From Ciona intestinalis (lineage: Eukaryota; Chordata; Ascidiacea; Phlebobranchia; Cionidae): a DNA stretch of 64,000 nt. Where the stretch lies: assembly GCF_000224145.3 (NCBI RefSeq), contig NC_020167.2, forward strand, positions 4,145,027 to 4,209,026, in the 5' to 3' direction. Numbering within the stretch: position 1 is the first letter of the stretch; each line of letters begins with the position of its first letter. The translations under genes were made by a program, and so were the position numbers. The notes under the pieces were generated by a model. That model ran no database searches. It was not told where the DNA came from and saw only the letters and a list, made by a program, of their open reading frames with translations. This document shows positions 12,446 through 22,590 of this stretch, one piece after another.

Positions 12446-14244
12446 ATGCAGAGTACTCCGGGAAACTTCAGCGGCGGTTACGAGTTAGACACCCTGCCGA
12501 ATTTTCAACCTGCAAGACCGTGGTTTAATCGGGAAAAGTTCAATTTTGACTCCTGGAGCGCAGAACAACCAGACTTGATGCTCTCGGGCTTGTATAAGTT
12601 AAGCCTTGTATCAAAAATGCGCATATTTACCATCATGCTCTTCGTGATCGTGCTTCCTTCAGTTATTGTTTTTTGCATCTGTCTTTACAAGGAACGAAAA
12701 CGGAAGAGGTCACTACTGATGGTTCCATTAGACGACAGGTGGCAAACTCTATCGGAAATGGGACTTCCTGATGCGTTAATGAGGTAAACTATGATGTAAA
12801 ATTTCTGTCACATAAAGAGATTTTTCAAAACAAATTTATATTGCCATCGCTGGACACGGCACATTGTTTTGTGTAAATTGTAGAAAATAGCGGCCGGTTA
12901 CAAGCTAATTGCTACATTCACAAAGATTTTTTTTCGCGTAAGCTTTAAACTCATTTAAGTTACTGATGCCATGCTACAGCTATATAGAAGAAGCTTTATA
13001 TCCCATCACGCACCGATGACACCGTTTTATATTAACAAATTACGAATTCTATCGTTAAAAATGGTTCAGTATATTACATTGAACTGTGACGCTCCGCTTT
13101 AACCAATTAATGGAGGCTTGCTGTAGGACGTCAACGCCACATAGATATCGATCAGATTCAACAAAACATGCGTCTATTGCATAAGTCAAGGTCGGGGCAC
13201 AAAACATTATCAATAATAATAACTAGGCAATGCTTCTGAACCTATTTGGATGACTAATTTAATAAGAATGTCTTATTTGTAACACTTTTAATATTCGTTT
13301 ACGTGCGTTTAATACGTTTGATATTGATCTATAGTAAGTATAGGTATATAGGCTGTATCTAATTTATCCCATATAAGGTGCGCGTGCTTGAAAAAGAGGA
13401 ACAAAAGCTGGGTTATATTCGGTTAGCATTGGTCGGCCTATAAGGACATCCTGATTACTGATCCGGTGGTTCAGCTTAAGATAAATTTCATGACCTTTGT
13501 CTGGTGTCGTTTTCTCTTCAAGCGATCGATTTAAGTTGTTCTAAATGTGGTATTACACAGAAGCCATAACGTGTGTGTGTAATAAAACAAAATCCAGATT
13601 TTCGGCTATGATTTTTTCGGTTGTTAAAACACTTCGTTTGAACATACCAGTTATATACAGAGAAATCACGTGTTTAGGTGCAATTCGCACATTTCCACGG
13701 AGCATCATCTTATTGGACACGTTGATTGATTGATTGATTGATTGAGTCCGTAGTTATTATCTCGATGTGTGATATCCACCGGGAGCTTGTTATTTGTTTA
13801 ATTAGGTAGACGTGTTTCGTAAGACGGCACATGTATTATTTCACACTTTATTTATAGATATGCTGTAGAGAAAAATATATAGTACGGTGGGGTAAGATGG
13901 GACACCTTTAGCACATAATATCCAAATATCCGGATCGTGATTTAAACAATTAACAACGGTCCAAGTCGAGAGAATACAGTTTTGAAATTCTTTGAATGTT
14001 CTTTATTTACTATAGAACGGGAAAATAAAATGAAACGGTGTTCTATCTACTCACCACCCTCTATACACGTACTGTGTTTTGCAATAAATGGTTTGTGTTT
14101 TTCAGGAAGTCAACTCGAACGAAAATGTCGTACGAGTTCGCGCATTCGTCAAGAACGGGTTCTTCCGACCGCAGCCAGCCGGATCTGGGTTTCCGTTCCA
14201 ACGGTGAAAAACGAGTTTCTTTTCCTTTGGAGGAAATCCCATAG
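12446..14244 (+). CDS. Unrecognised small single-pass membrane protein
   Basis: Two exons, 12446-12783 and 14106-14244, joined in phase 2 by AG|GTAAAC and TTTTTCAG, giving 158 aa. The N-terminal about 58 residues (start MQSTPGNFSGGYELDTLPNF) lack an obvious signal peptide and carry one NFS glycosylation sequon. A single hydrophobic helix, IFTIMLFVIVLPSVIVFCIC, is followed by basic KERKRKR, so the C-terminus is probably cytosolic (type III-like). The tail contains MVPLDDRWQTLSEMGLP and ends RVSFPLEEIP; RVSF is a plausible protein phosphatase 1 docking motif ([RK]VxF). I do not recognise the family. The intron carries an ATTG microsatellite and a MITE copy near its 3' splice site. Confidence 0.65.
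13722..13744 (+). repeat. (ATTG)n microsatellite
   Basis: About five tandem copies of ATTG in the intron of the small membrane-protein gene. Confidence 0.9.
13883..14062 (+). mobile_element. 190-bp MITE family copy
   Basis: Starts TACGGTGGGGTAAGATGGGA and ends with the inverted GTTCTATCTACTCACCACCC; the interior TAGCACATAATATCCAAATAT matches the family. It ends about 43 bp before exon 2 of the small membrane-protein gene. Confidence 0.75.
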
Positions 14245-16326
14245 CGGCAGTGGTAAAACAAGGCGCTGAACGATAAGGTCGATGAATGGATTAACGTATC
14301 GTTGTCCAACAACCCCCGCGGATGCAATACAATGATCCTGTATTGATCATTAATCAATGATCACTTGATTGAACCGTTAGCAGAACATTGATTAACACTA
14401 ACGCGACAGCAACCAGCACGATCTCGTCTAGCACTTGGCACACCATAAGATAAACTGCGTATTTTTATGTTTTTGAACTCATTTTATCCAGATCATCCAG
14501 TCAAAGTGTAACTTTTATGTTAATTGAACTGTTCGTTTCTGGTCGTTTTCAGTCTTTATATGGAGACCTCCAGGCCCTCGCGTTATCTAGGCTCCTTGTC
14601 AAAATGGTTAGCGCGCATGCCTCTAACCAAGAAGGCTCGTGCTGCTACTATTATGGGCGTATGTTTCCTTGGGAAAAGACACTTAACGGCGATTACTTGT
14701 CCAAATTGTCAGCCATAGAAAAAAATATAATCTACCACAAAGTAACATACGTGGTAACTCGTAAGCTGACACGTGGTGCAAGTTACTTTTATTCAATCTA
14801 GATAAAGTGGTTTCCGTGAGTTTTTTTCTTTTTAAGCTTGAACTCGTTTATGATTTATTGTTTATGTGGCTCCATACATATTTCAATCGTTTAGATTTTC
14901 ATAATCCATTGTATGGCCAATCGAAATTAAAGTTTGAAAGATGAAAGGGTAATTTGAACCGTTGAATCCATGACATCCCGTGATCATCGATGGTTTCCCA
15001 TGAGATTCAATCAGATAATGCGATTTTCTACAGTAATTGACCGGTACTCATGATCAATGGTGCTTACATGCCATTTACGAAAGGTCGTATATAAAAATCA
15101 ATAAAAAAATCGTAAAATTGATGTTCCTTCTTCTTTATTTTTTGATCAAGATGTAATAAACCTATTAACCCATCATTATAAAATGATGTTATTACCACTT
15201 GTGTTATTTTTGGTCGATCGAGACTTATACTTGCAAACGACATAATTGTTTCTACAGATGATGGACCTTTGTCCTAAATTGCCGGAGATTAAAAGGTTAA
15301 AGCAGTTTAGGTGATTATAGTAGACAATGAGATGTTCATGGTAAAGAGAGACCGTTCCTCTAATGCGTAAAGTTTTGATGTTGGTCGCATAAAAGAATAA
15401 TCAAGCCTGCTTTTAACCTGGAGTTTAATTAGTGGCTGCTATATTCATACCCGACTTGAAATATATTCATAATATCTGTGGTCTCCTGGGACATTGACAT
15501 CAAACTGGTATAACTTAACTTTTGGCATAAACTTGATTTTACATTTAATTTGTATAAGGGGATTTTGCATTAAAGTGATTGTTGTCACAGCAAATTATTA
15601 CCGTCCAGTGCTGTGACTCAAGTCGCCGCCTTTGGGAAACATTAGTCACGTCGAAAAAATATGGTGGGACAATTGGTTCACATCAATCACATGCAGAAAA
15701 TGAAGGGTGTAGATATATTACTTTTCTTCGCGTACTGGGCAGAGCCATAGAAATACCCCTTTATACGACTCTGGTACTGGGGCAACAACAGTCGTTATAA
15801 CATGGGTTTTCTGTTTCATACCACTAGTTTCCATGAGTTTCCATATATTTTTTGGTAAGGCGGGATACCATTTATTTATATTGTGACGAACGAAATGTAA
15901 ACATGTCCCATCTTACCCCAGTCTACTATGTGGAACTTTTTGGGTAATTTTTTTGGCTAAGAAGTTTACACAGCATCATGCTTTGCAATAAAACTAAATT
16001 TACACAACTTAGTACAATCATGTAGGATGATGTGCGAACGTTTTATTCGAAATGGTCCCCAAATATTTACAGCGTATGTTGTAGTAGAATTTTATTAAAA
16101 TACAATTTGGGTTAATTCAAGCTGCCTATTCATGCGTTGCAAATTGTTATTTTTAATGCAAAGTTATATCTGTAGTTAATGGTGTTGTTTGTTCATCTAT
16201 TGTTTTGTTTATGTACTGTTAAACTAAAATTTGCGTTACTTTTATGTCGTATGAACCTATTTTTTGTCCATCAATTTTAAAATACCTTGCATTTAACAGA
16301 AATTACTGCATAGTAAGGTTCAAGAG
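14245..16326. other. Intergenic region with SINE fragments
   Basis: About 2 kb between the one-TM gene and MORF4L1. Apart from a SINE at 14587-14812 and a SINE/MITE remnant near 15720-15930 (CAGTCGTTATAACATGGG and CCCATCTTACCCCA), I see no gene. Any MORF4L1 promoter lies at its right end. Confidence 0.4.
14587..14812 (+). repeat. SINE copy
   Basis: Contains AATGGTTAGCGCGCATGCCT (A-box-like) and then a body shared with other copies: GGGCGTATGTTTCCTTGGG, AAGACACTTAACGGCGATTA, AACATACGTGGTAACTCGTA. Confidence 0.55.
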
Positions 16327-17247
16327 ATGGCGCCAAAAGCTGCGAAGTTTTCAGACGGTGAAAGAGTCTTGTGTTTTCACGGGCCTCTTATGTACGAAGC
16401 CAAATGTATCAAGGCAGAAGTCCGTGAGAATGGAAAGGCGTATTTTTATCTTATTCATTACAATGGTTGGAATAAGCATTGGGACGAGTGGGTTCCAGAA
16501 GCAAGAGTGCTAAAGTTTAACGACGCAAATCTCACAAAGCAGAAGGATCTATTGAAACAGCATGGTAAAGATAAAGTAAAACGTGGTAAACTTGGAAAAC
16601 CGGGAAAATTGGAAAAAGATGCACTGGAAAAGTCTAGAAAATTCGAAAGTTCTCCTGTGTCCACTGTCGAGCCGAAAAAGAAAAAATCTCGGATCGATCC
16701 GACAGTGGAACCAGAAGAAGCATACACTGCTAAAGTGGAGATAAATATCCAAATTCCTGATCAATTGAAACCAATATTAGTTGATGACTGGGACTTGGTG
16801 ACAAGGCAGAAGCAAATCTATCAGGTCCCAGCCACGGTAACAGTTGAAGACATCCTTGCCAGTTTTGTTGAGAAAAACACTGATAGTGAAAACTCTGAAA
16901 GGAACAGCGCACTTAAAGAACTAAAACTTGGAATAACTGAATATTTCAACGCAATGTTGGGTTCACAATTACTTTACAAGTTTGAAAGGCCACAATATAA
17001 TGAGTTGCTTGCAAATTTTCCAGACAAGACAGTGTGCCAGTTGTTTGGTATTCCTCACCTTTTGCGATTTTTTGTTCGTATTGGTTCTATGTTGTCTTAT
17101 ACGAATCTGAGTGAGAAAAATGTTGCTGTTTTGGTCGGTTACATGAATGAGTTTCTGACATATGTGCAAGAAAATATCACAACATTTTTTACTGTTTCCG
17201 ATTACGTTGATGCCCCTGCTGAATATTTTGCTAAAGCTTCCAATTGA
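16327..17247 (+). CDS. MORF4L1: MORF4-like protein 1 / MRG15 chromodomain protein, intronless
   Basis: A subunit of NuA4/TIP60 acetyltransferase and SIN3-HDAC complexes that reads H3K36 methylation. The single exon encodes 306 aa, close to the family length. The N-terminal chromodomain (about residues 7-60) shows FSDGERVLCFHGPLMYEAKC and YNGWNKHWDEWVPEARVL, with the aromatic cage residues expected for MRG15. A basic linker (KKKKSR) leads to the MRG domain from about residue 138 (QIPDQLKPILVDDWDLVTRQ) to the end, including LLANFPDKTVCQLFGIPHLL. There is no intron, so it could be a retrocopy, but the frame is intact. TBCC starts 163 bp downstream on the same strand. Confidence 0.95.
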   Translation: MAPKAAKFSDGERVLCFHGPLMYEAKCIKAEVRENGKAYFYLIHYNGWNKHWDEWVPEARVLKFNDANLTKQKDLLKQHGKDKVKRGKLGKPGKLEKDALEKSRKFESSPVSTVEPKKKKSRIDPTVEPEEAYTAKVEINIQIPDQLKPILVDDWDLVTRQKQIYQVPATVTVEDILASFVEKNTDSENSERNSALKELKLGITEYFNAMLGSQLLYKFERPQYNELLANFPDKTVCQLFGIPHLLRFFVRIGSMLSYTNLSEKNVAVLVGYMNEFLTYVQENITTFFTVSDYVDAPAEYFAKASN

Positions 17248-17390
17248 TTTGTGATAATATGCTATTTTGTTGTGCTGACTGTTTTGTGATTGATCTTCTG
17301 AATATCTGTCAATCATATATTGTATCATGTTTGTATAGTTTTCTTACTGCATTCATGCTGCTTTCGTTTTACATTCTCTTTTTTTTGTAT

Positions 17391-17393
17391 AGA
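17391..17393 (+). other. Candidate spliced-leader acceptor before TBCC
   Basis: A pyrimidine tract (CATTCTCTTTTTTTTGTATAG) ends in AG 18 bp before the TBCC ATG, inside the 163-bp MORF4L1-TBCC spacer. It fits a trans-splice site for the second cistron of an operon; an ordinary cis intron in a TBCC 5' UTR is the alternative. Confidence 0.45.
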
Positions 17394-17410
17394 TCAACCA
17401 AGCAGGCAGT

Positions 17411-18905
17411 ATGTCAAATAAACCAGCAGAGTCCATGGTGATTGGAGGTGTTGATCATGATAAAAGGATGGCTAAGATCATCCAGGAGCGACTGGAGGAC
17501 AGAAACGAGTCTCGAGTATTAAATTTACAACAAAAACATAAAGAAGAAGAAAGCGAAAAAGTAACAGAAGAAAAATCGGATTTTTTTACCCAGAACTTTG
17601 AAAAAGAGGCTGCTCTGTTGGAAGAGATGCTTCTTTGCAACGGTATTGAGAAAACTGATCGTTTGTTAGTGGTTGATCATTTTGATGCTATCACTGCTTC
17701 CTTTTCTCGCCTTCAAAAGTTCTTCAGTGACTCGATAATGTTTCTGCCCAAGTACAAGTCTCGAAAAGCAAAATCTCAATTGACCGAATTGCAAGCTAAG
17801 ATCGATTTAAAAAGAGTGGAAATGATACCAAAGAAAAAGTTTGCTTTTAAATCTAAATCAAAAAAAGCTGAACGAAAAACTGAACCAGATGGTAAGTATT
17901 GAGAAAATTAGGCTTACTTTTTAACTGCCCAGATTGCCCCTAAATCTCATTTTTTCAGTTGAAACTACCAGTAAACCTGTCAAAACAGCTGGTGAAATAA
18001 TGATGGCGAAACTGTGCAAAGAATTTCAAGTGAAGGATAAAATGGGTGAAACCATTGAAATGAATGAAAACGAAATCAACCAATGTGATGTCTCAATATC
18101 AAATCTTAAAAACTGCACAGTTCGTTTGCGAGGAGCACCAGGAACAGTTCACATCAGTGACGTACAGGAATGTGTCATCTCAATCGGACCTGTATCTGGA
18201 TCCGTGTTCGTTGACAGGTATTTTGTATGGGTGGGGTCTTCTACTGTTGCATGCTAAAGGAATGAATGATGTAACTTGCTTTATCCTCGCATGGCCGGAA
18301 AACGACAATCGTTATAACACAGGTCTTCTATTTCATACACCTCGTGCTAGGCTACGGGTTACCACGTATGTAACTTTGTGGGTGATTATTTGGGTGGGAA
18401 TAGTTATTACTTTTATGTATGGCTGACAATTTAAACAACCCATTATTGACCACTGGGTTAGAGCAACTGTTAAGTGTCTTATCCAAGAACACATAAACCC
18501 ACACTGCCACACATAAGATCTTTAAATCATAATTTTTTAATAAAATATATCCAAACCATATTCCAATCAATGTCTGACAAAAAATGACAAATTCCTAACC
18601 AATGAACCAGATGCACCGATTCAAGAATAGCAACTGGATGCCAACAATTGAGAGTCCACCATACAAAAAGAACAGACTTTTATCTTCATGTGACGAGCAG
18701 GGCGATTATTGAAGACACCACAGAAATCAGAGTCACCCCATATAACCTCAATTACTCGGAACTTGATTCGCATTTTAAACTTAGCGGTCTTGACCAATCA
18801 ACAAACAACTGGCAAAATGTTGATGATTTTAATTGGTTAGCAATGAGCACGCCTTCTCCTAATTGGTCAGTTCTTGATAAAAATGAACAAAAAGTAGAGT
18901 GGTAA
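17411..18905 (+). CDS. TBCC: Tubulin-binding cofactor C
   Basis: TBCC is the GTPase-activating subunit of the tubulin-folding machinery with cofactors D and E. Exons 17411-17891, 17959-18217 and 18611-18905 give 344 aa, close to human (346). The N-terminal half is a spectrin-like helical region (DHDKRMAKIIQERLEDRNES), followed by a basic linker. The C-terminal C-CAP/TBCC beta-helix shows LKNCTVRLRGAPGTVHISDV and CQQLRVHHTKRTDFYLHVTS; the family's catalytic arginine lies in this QQLR segment. VDDFNWLAMSTPSPNWSVL ends the domain as in vertebrates. The second intron contains a SINE. The gene may be the second cistron of an operon with MORF4L1. Confidence 0.94.
18226..18515 (-). repeat. SINE copy in TBCC intron
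   Basis: On the minus strand it carries the shared body: TTAACAGTTGCTCTAACCCA, then the 3' part with GTTATAACGATTGTCGTTTT and CGAGGATAAAGCAAGTTACA. It begins within 10 bp of the 5' splice site. Confidence 0.6.
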
Positions 18906-19341
18906 AAATTATATTTTTTAATTCTTAATTTGCTGTAATTCTTAATTTCTTCTATTTTTTAAAAACAGTTCCACAGTGTTTCTGTACATTTAATTCAGAT
19001 TTTCTTAGTTTTTCTGAATATAATGTATATTTATACCATTCCCAAAATTGTTCTGTTCTTTGCTGGTGTGTTAACTGTCATGTTGTAATTGAATTTTAAA
19101 TCAAAACGCTGTAACCAGTATTCTGTGAAATAAAGATTAAGTAGAACAATTAGAACCATATACAGTTCTAATTTAAATGTTTGGAGCGAAACACACACTT
19201 GCGATGTGTAGACCATGAAGTAGTGGCGAAATTTTATAGATAACGTTGTAAACTTTACTATAGGCTACCACTTATTGCAGGTTACGGCCATGTCTAAACA
19301 CGTTCTACAATTCTCTATGTACAGAATAGCTTCTATAGAAC

Positions 19342-22019
19342 TTAGATGTTCTGCGACCCCTTAATTGGCAAGTGACGTTGCACCTCGACGCATGACACGA
19401 CGCTCTGACGCTTTACGGTGTTCAGCGCAAAATGGTTGGTGTATACACTAGCTGTTACGGCTGTAGGTGCGGCGCTAGTGCCGCTGGAGCTCTCTCGTCG
19501 TTTTGCTTTTGCCGCCGAACCCGAACAAACCAGCAGTCTCCATGGGAACACGAGGTCTTTCCATTGAGCAAAGCAGAGAATTGCGAACCACAGGTTCATG
19601 AATTGGTCAACGTCCAAAATTAGCACCGTAACCTATGTTTTCAAACCGAAATTATACCTATTTGAGATTTTCAAAATACATGTTTTAAATAAGAACACAC
19701 AATGTTATGACTTAATATTATTACCCACCAGTTCGGAGACGTGTCCTTTCAAAAAAGTGATGGCAATGAGTGACGAGAGGTCCGTGAAAATACAAATACC
19801 TGTCAAGGCACAACACCGCTTTACCAATGCTTGAGTCTTATTTGTTCTCTTCTGCATTTTGGGATTTCGAACCCGATGTTTTCGAAATCGCTTTTTGCCG
19901 ACGATTCTTATAAAGAGGGCAAGAAGCGAACCTAAAATTTAGTTAGGATTAATATTATGTCTGTCGCAGACATTTTGTGTCATATTTTCGCGACGGCGAC
20001 AGTAAAAGTAATTTGCCAAATACGATTGATACACAATTTAAAAGACTTAAAACTCAAAAATATTTTTTAAAAAGAGTGAACAACAGTATATGCTGGAAGT
20101 CGTGATGATACGGATTAATGACTTTATGAATGTTTTTTGTTTACTACCAAATGGGATGAGAAAATAGAAAGAAATGTGTCCCATCTTACCCCACAATACC
20201 ATATTTGCTAGTATTGTTTCATTTATGTCATTAAAGTCCCCACCTTGAACGACAATACATGACATGACACCAATAGATGCGGATGCTGAAAGACCTTCAG
20301 GAGCACGGAAGCAACGACCATTGTTCAACCAGTACCCTGTAGTGGTCTTAAAGGGATTAATGACCAACACGACTCCACTCACTGCAGCAAGACCGACAAC
20401 AAACAAAGTAATATTGCTCCACCTGGTAAACGTGTTTGTGTTAGACACAGGATAATGGTGTTTTAAAATAAACACTAGACGTACGCCATGCATTTTAACC
20501 AACGTGAGATAATGTCGTAAACAACGCATTAATCATTTTGAAAATATTGCCAGCCTCGAGCCACTCGCTTCCAATTCCGCATACTTAGGTATTACGCCTT
20601 ACCATGTAATACAGGTTGTTGCAAGATGCTTAAGTTGCGGCATGTTATAAAGAACTCTCTGTCGTAACCACAAGAAAACTCCAAGTGAAGTAAAACCTAT
20701 AGGACAAAATGCACGTCAGCATCAAAAGCAACAACTAAAATATATTTACCCAAACAAATACAACATTTATTTGCAAGCCAAACATTTTGTTTGTCCCCAT
20801 ACACATAGAATGTGGTTACATATTCGTATAACAAGCAGCCACAATCTGTCATTCTTAAACGAGCTTTGACAGCTATTTACTAAGAGACATATAGGTGATG
20901 AACTGATGGCTTTTCGCTGCTACCGTTGTGGGCGTATGTGTCCTTGAGCAAGACACTCAACGGCAATTTCTTCAACCAGTGGATACTAATCGGTTGTCTA
21001 AACACAACCACAATGTACATACGTGATAATTCGAAGCTAGAACGAGGGGTATACAACAGAACGACCTTGTTATAACGGCTGTCGTTTTCCCGCCACGCAA
21101 GGGTAAAGCAAGTTACATATACATACCTGATATATGAATAACTCGATTCGCCTTCGCGTAAATGGAGCAGTTTTCCAACAACGCTTCGGTAAAGGCCACG
21201 ATTTCTGCTAATATAAATTTGCATAATGTTACAGCAGAGTAAATCGTCACTGCAACCACTAGAGAACTGCGGAGCGTTGATCTTGAAGTTGAAGCTCTTC
21301 TCCTCAAACTTTTACATATAGAACCGCTGGAAAAACATAATGCGGTTTTAAGGTTTATGGTACAATAGTAGGGTGGGGGAAGATGGTACACCTTTAGCGC
21401 ATAATATCCAAATATACTGATCGTGTTTTAAACAACAATTATCAACGGTCTACGAAAGTCGTGAAGAAACGATTTAATGATGATTTAAATGTTCTTTGTT
21501 TCCTAACAAATGGGGGAGAAAAAAGAATGGAAAGGTGTCCCATATTTCCCCCACCCAGTAAAAAATTGCCAATGATATAGTAGGGTGGGGGAAGATGGGA
21601 CACTTTTAGCACATAATATTTAATTATCCCGATCGTGTTTTAAAGAATTAACAACGATCTATGAGAGTCGTGAGGATAATTTTTTACTATTTTTTGAATT
21701 ATCATTGTTTACTACCAAATGGGACGAGAAAAAAAAAGAATCCCACCCTGTATGTTTTTTAAATACAAAGATTTTTTAATATGCAAAAATAATAAAGATA
21801 TGACATACTATACAACTGTATATCAATATTACTGTATTTCACCTACTTAGTAATTATGCCGTACAGCAGCATTACGAGAACATAAGCTGTGACGAACAGC
21901 ATCGCGCTTTCTATAACAACAAACGCAATCCAGAATTGATGAGCTTGGAAATTGGAGAAGATTAGTCCGGTTCCATTACGAGCCGTTATTGTGTCGTTTT
22001 CCTCATGGCTTTCGTTCAT
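19342..22019 (-). CDS. Seven-transmembrane receptor-like protein (six exons)
   Basis: Six exons: 21847-22019, 21127-21326, 20603-20696, 20244-20422, 19729-19931, 19342-19632, all GT-AG with matching phases; 379 aa. The N-terminus (MNESHEENDTITARNGTG) is short with three N-glycosylation sequons and no signal peptide. Seven hydrophobic stretches follow: FWIAFVVIESAMLFVTAYVL; SLVVAVTIYSAVTLCKFILA; a third around HISGFTSLGVFLW; NITLFVVGLAAVSGVVLVIN; ASIGVMSCIVVQGSLLALFI; ALTGICIFTDLSSLIAITFL; VTVLILDVDQFMNLWFAILC. Cys in ENCSIY before helix 3 and in NNGRCF before helix 5 sit where the class-A disulphide lies. Helix 3 ends WLRQRVLY rather than DRY. The basic loop before helix 6 (KKRFRKHRVRNPKMQKR) and Ser-rich tail look cytosolic. 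The family is unassigned. Introns hold several MITE/SINE copies. Confidence 0.72.
20085..20200 (+). mobile_element. Partial 190-bp MITE copy in receptor intron
   Basis: The right half of the family only: GTTTACTACCAAATGGGATG, then AATGTGTCCCATCTTACCCC. Confidence 0.6.
20905..21122 (+). repeat. SINE body fragment in receptor intron
   Basis: Contains GTGGGCGTATGTGTCCTTGA, AAGACACTCAACGGCAATTT, then GTTATAACGGCTGTCGTTTT, the shared SINE body. The tRNA-like head is missing. Confidence 0.55.
21369..21559 (+). mobile_element. 190-bp MITE family copy, nearly complete
   Basis: Left TAGGGTGGGGGAAGATGGTA and right GGTGTCCCATATTTCCCCCA form the terminal inverted repeat. Lies in receptor intron 1. Confidence 0.8.
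21581..21752 (+). mobile_element. 190-bp MITE copy, right end shortened
   Basis: Left end TAGGGTGGGGGAAGATGGGA is intact, the right end is reduced to TCCCACCCTGTA. Only about 20 bp separate it from the previous copy. Confidence 0.75.
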
Positions 22020-22229
22020 GTTACGGCAGTAAAAAAATCTACAAATGTTGCGATGAAATATTTAGCCGGTAAAATTATTTTAAATGAAACGGTAATTACG
22101 CACTGGGAATACATTATATCGTAAATGAAACTTTGTTAAATAATATATCGGTTTAGCGTTACAGTAGCTTATATTTCTGGTATTATATTTGTTGAGAAAT
22201 GGGTAAAATTGCTATGATAGCCTATATAG

Positions 22230-22390
22230 TAGGTTGGGGGAAGATGAGACACCGTAAGCATATATTCAAATATCCTGATCGTGTCTTAAACAATTAACAA
22301 CGGTTTATGAAAGTTGTCGGAATACGGTTTTATAATTCTTTGAATAATCTTCGTTTACTACTCAATGGGGCGAAAAAAATAGAATAAACA
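22230..22390 (+). mobile_element. 190-bp MITE copy, right end lost
   Basis: Left end TAGGTTGGGGGAAGATGAGA followed by the family interior (CAAATATCCTGATCGTGTCT); it fades before the right terminal repeat. Confidence 0.65.
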
Positions 22391-22409
22391 ATAGAATAAA
22401 CAGATATAG

Positions 22410-22590
22410 TAGAAAGGGGAAAGATGGGACACCTTTAGCACATTATATTTAAATATCCTGATCGGGTTTTAAACAATTAACAACGAGAGTCGTGAGGATA
22501 CGATTTTACAATTCTTTGAATGTTCTTTGTTTACTACCAAATGCGACGAGAAACTGGAACGAAAAGGTGTTCCATCTTCCCCCATCATAC
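22410..22590 (+). mobile_element. 190-bp MITE family copy
   Basis: Left TAGAAAGGGGAAAGATGGGA, right GGTGTTCCATCTTCCCCCAT. About 20 bp from the previous copy, as with the pair at 21369/21581. Confidence 0.75.

Noticed and set aside
16327-18905. A MORF4L1-TBCC fusion protein
   Set aside because: MORF4L1 ends at a stop at 17245-17247 and TBCC has its own ATG in a different context; two cistrons fit better.
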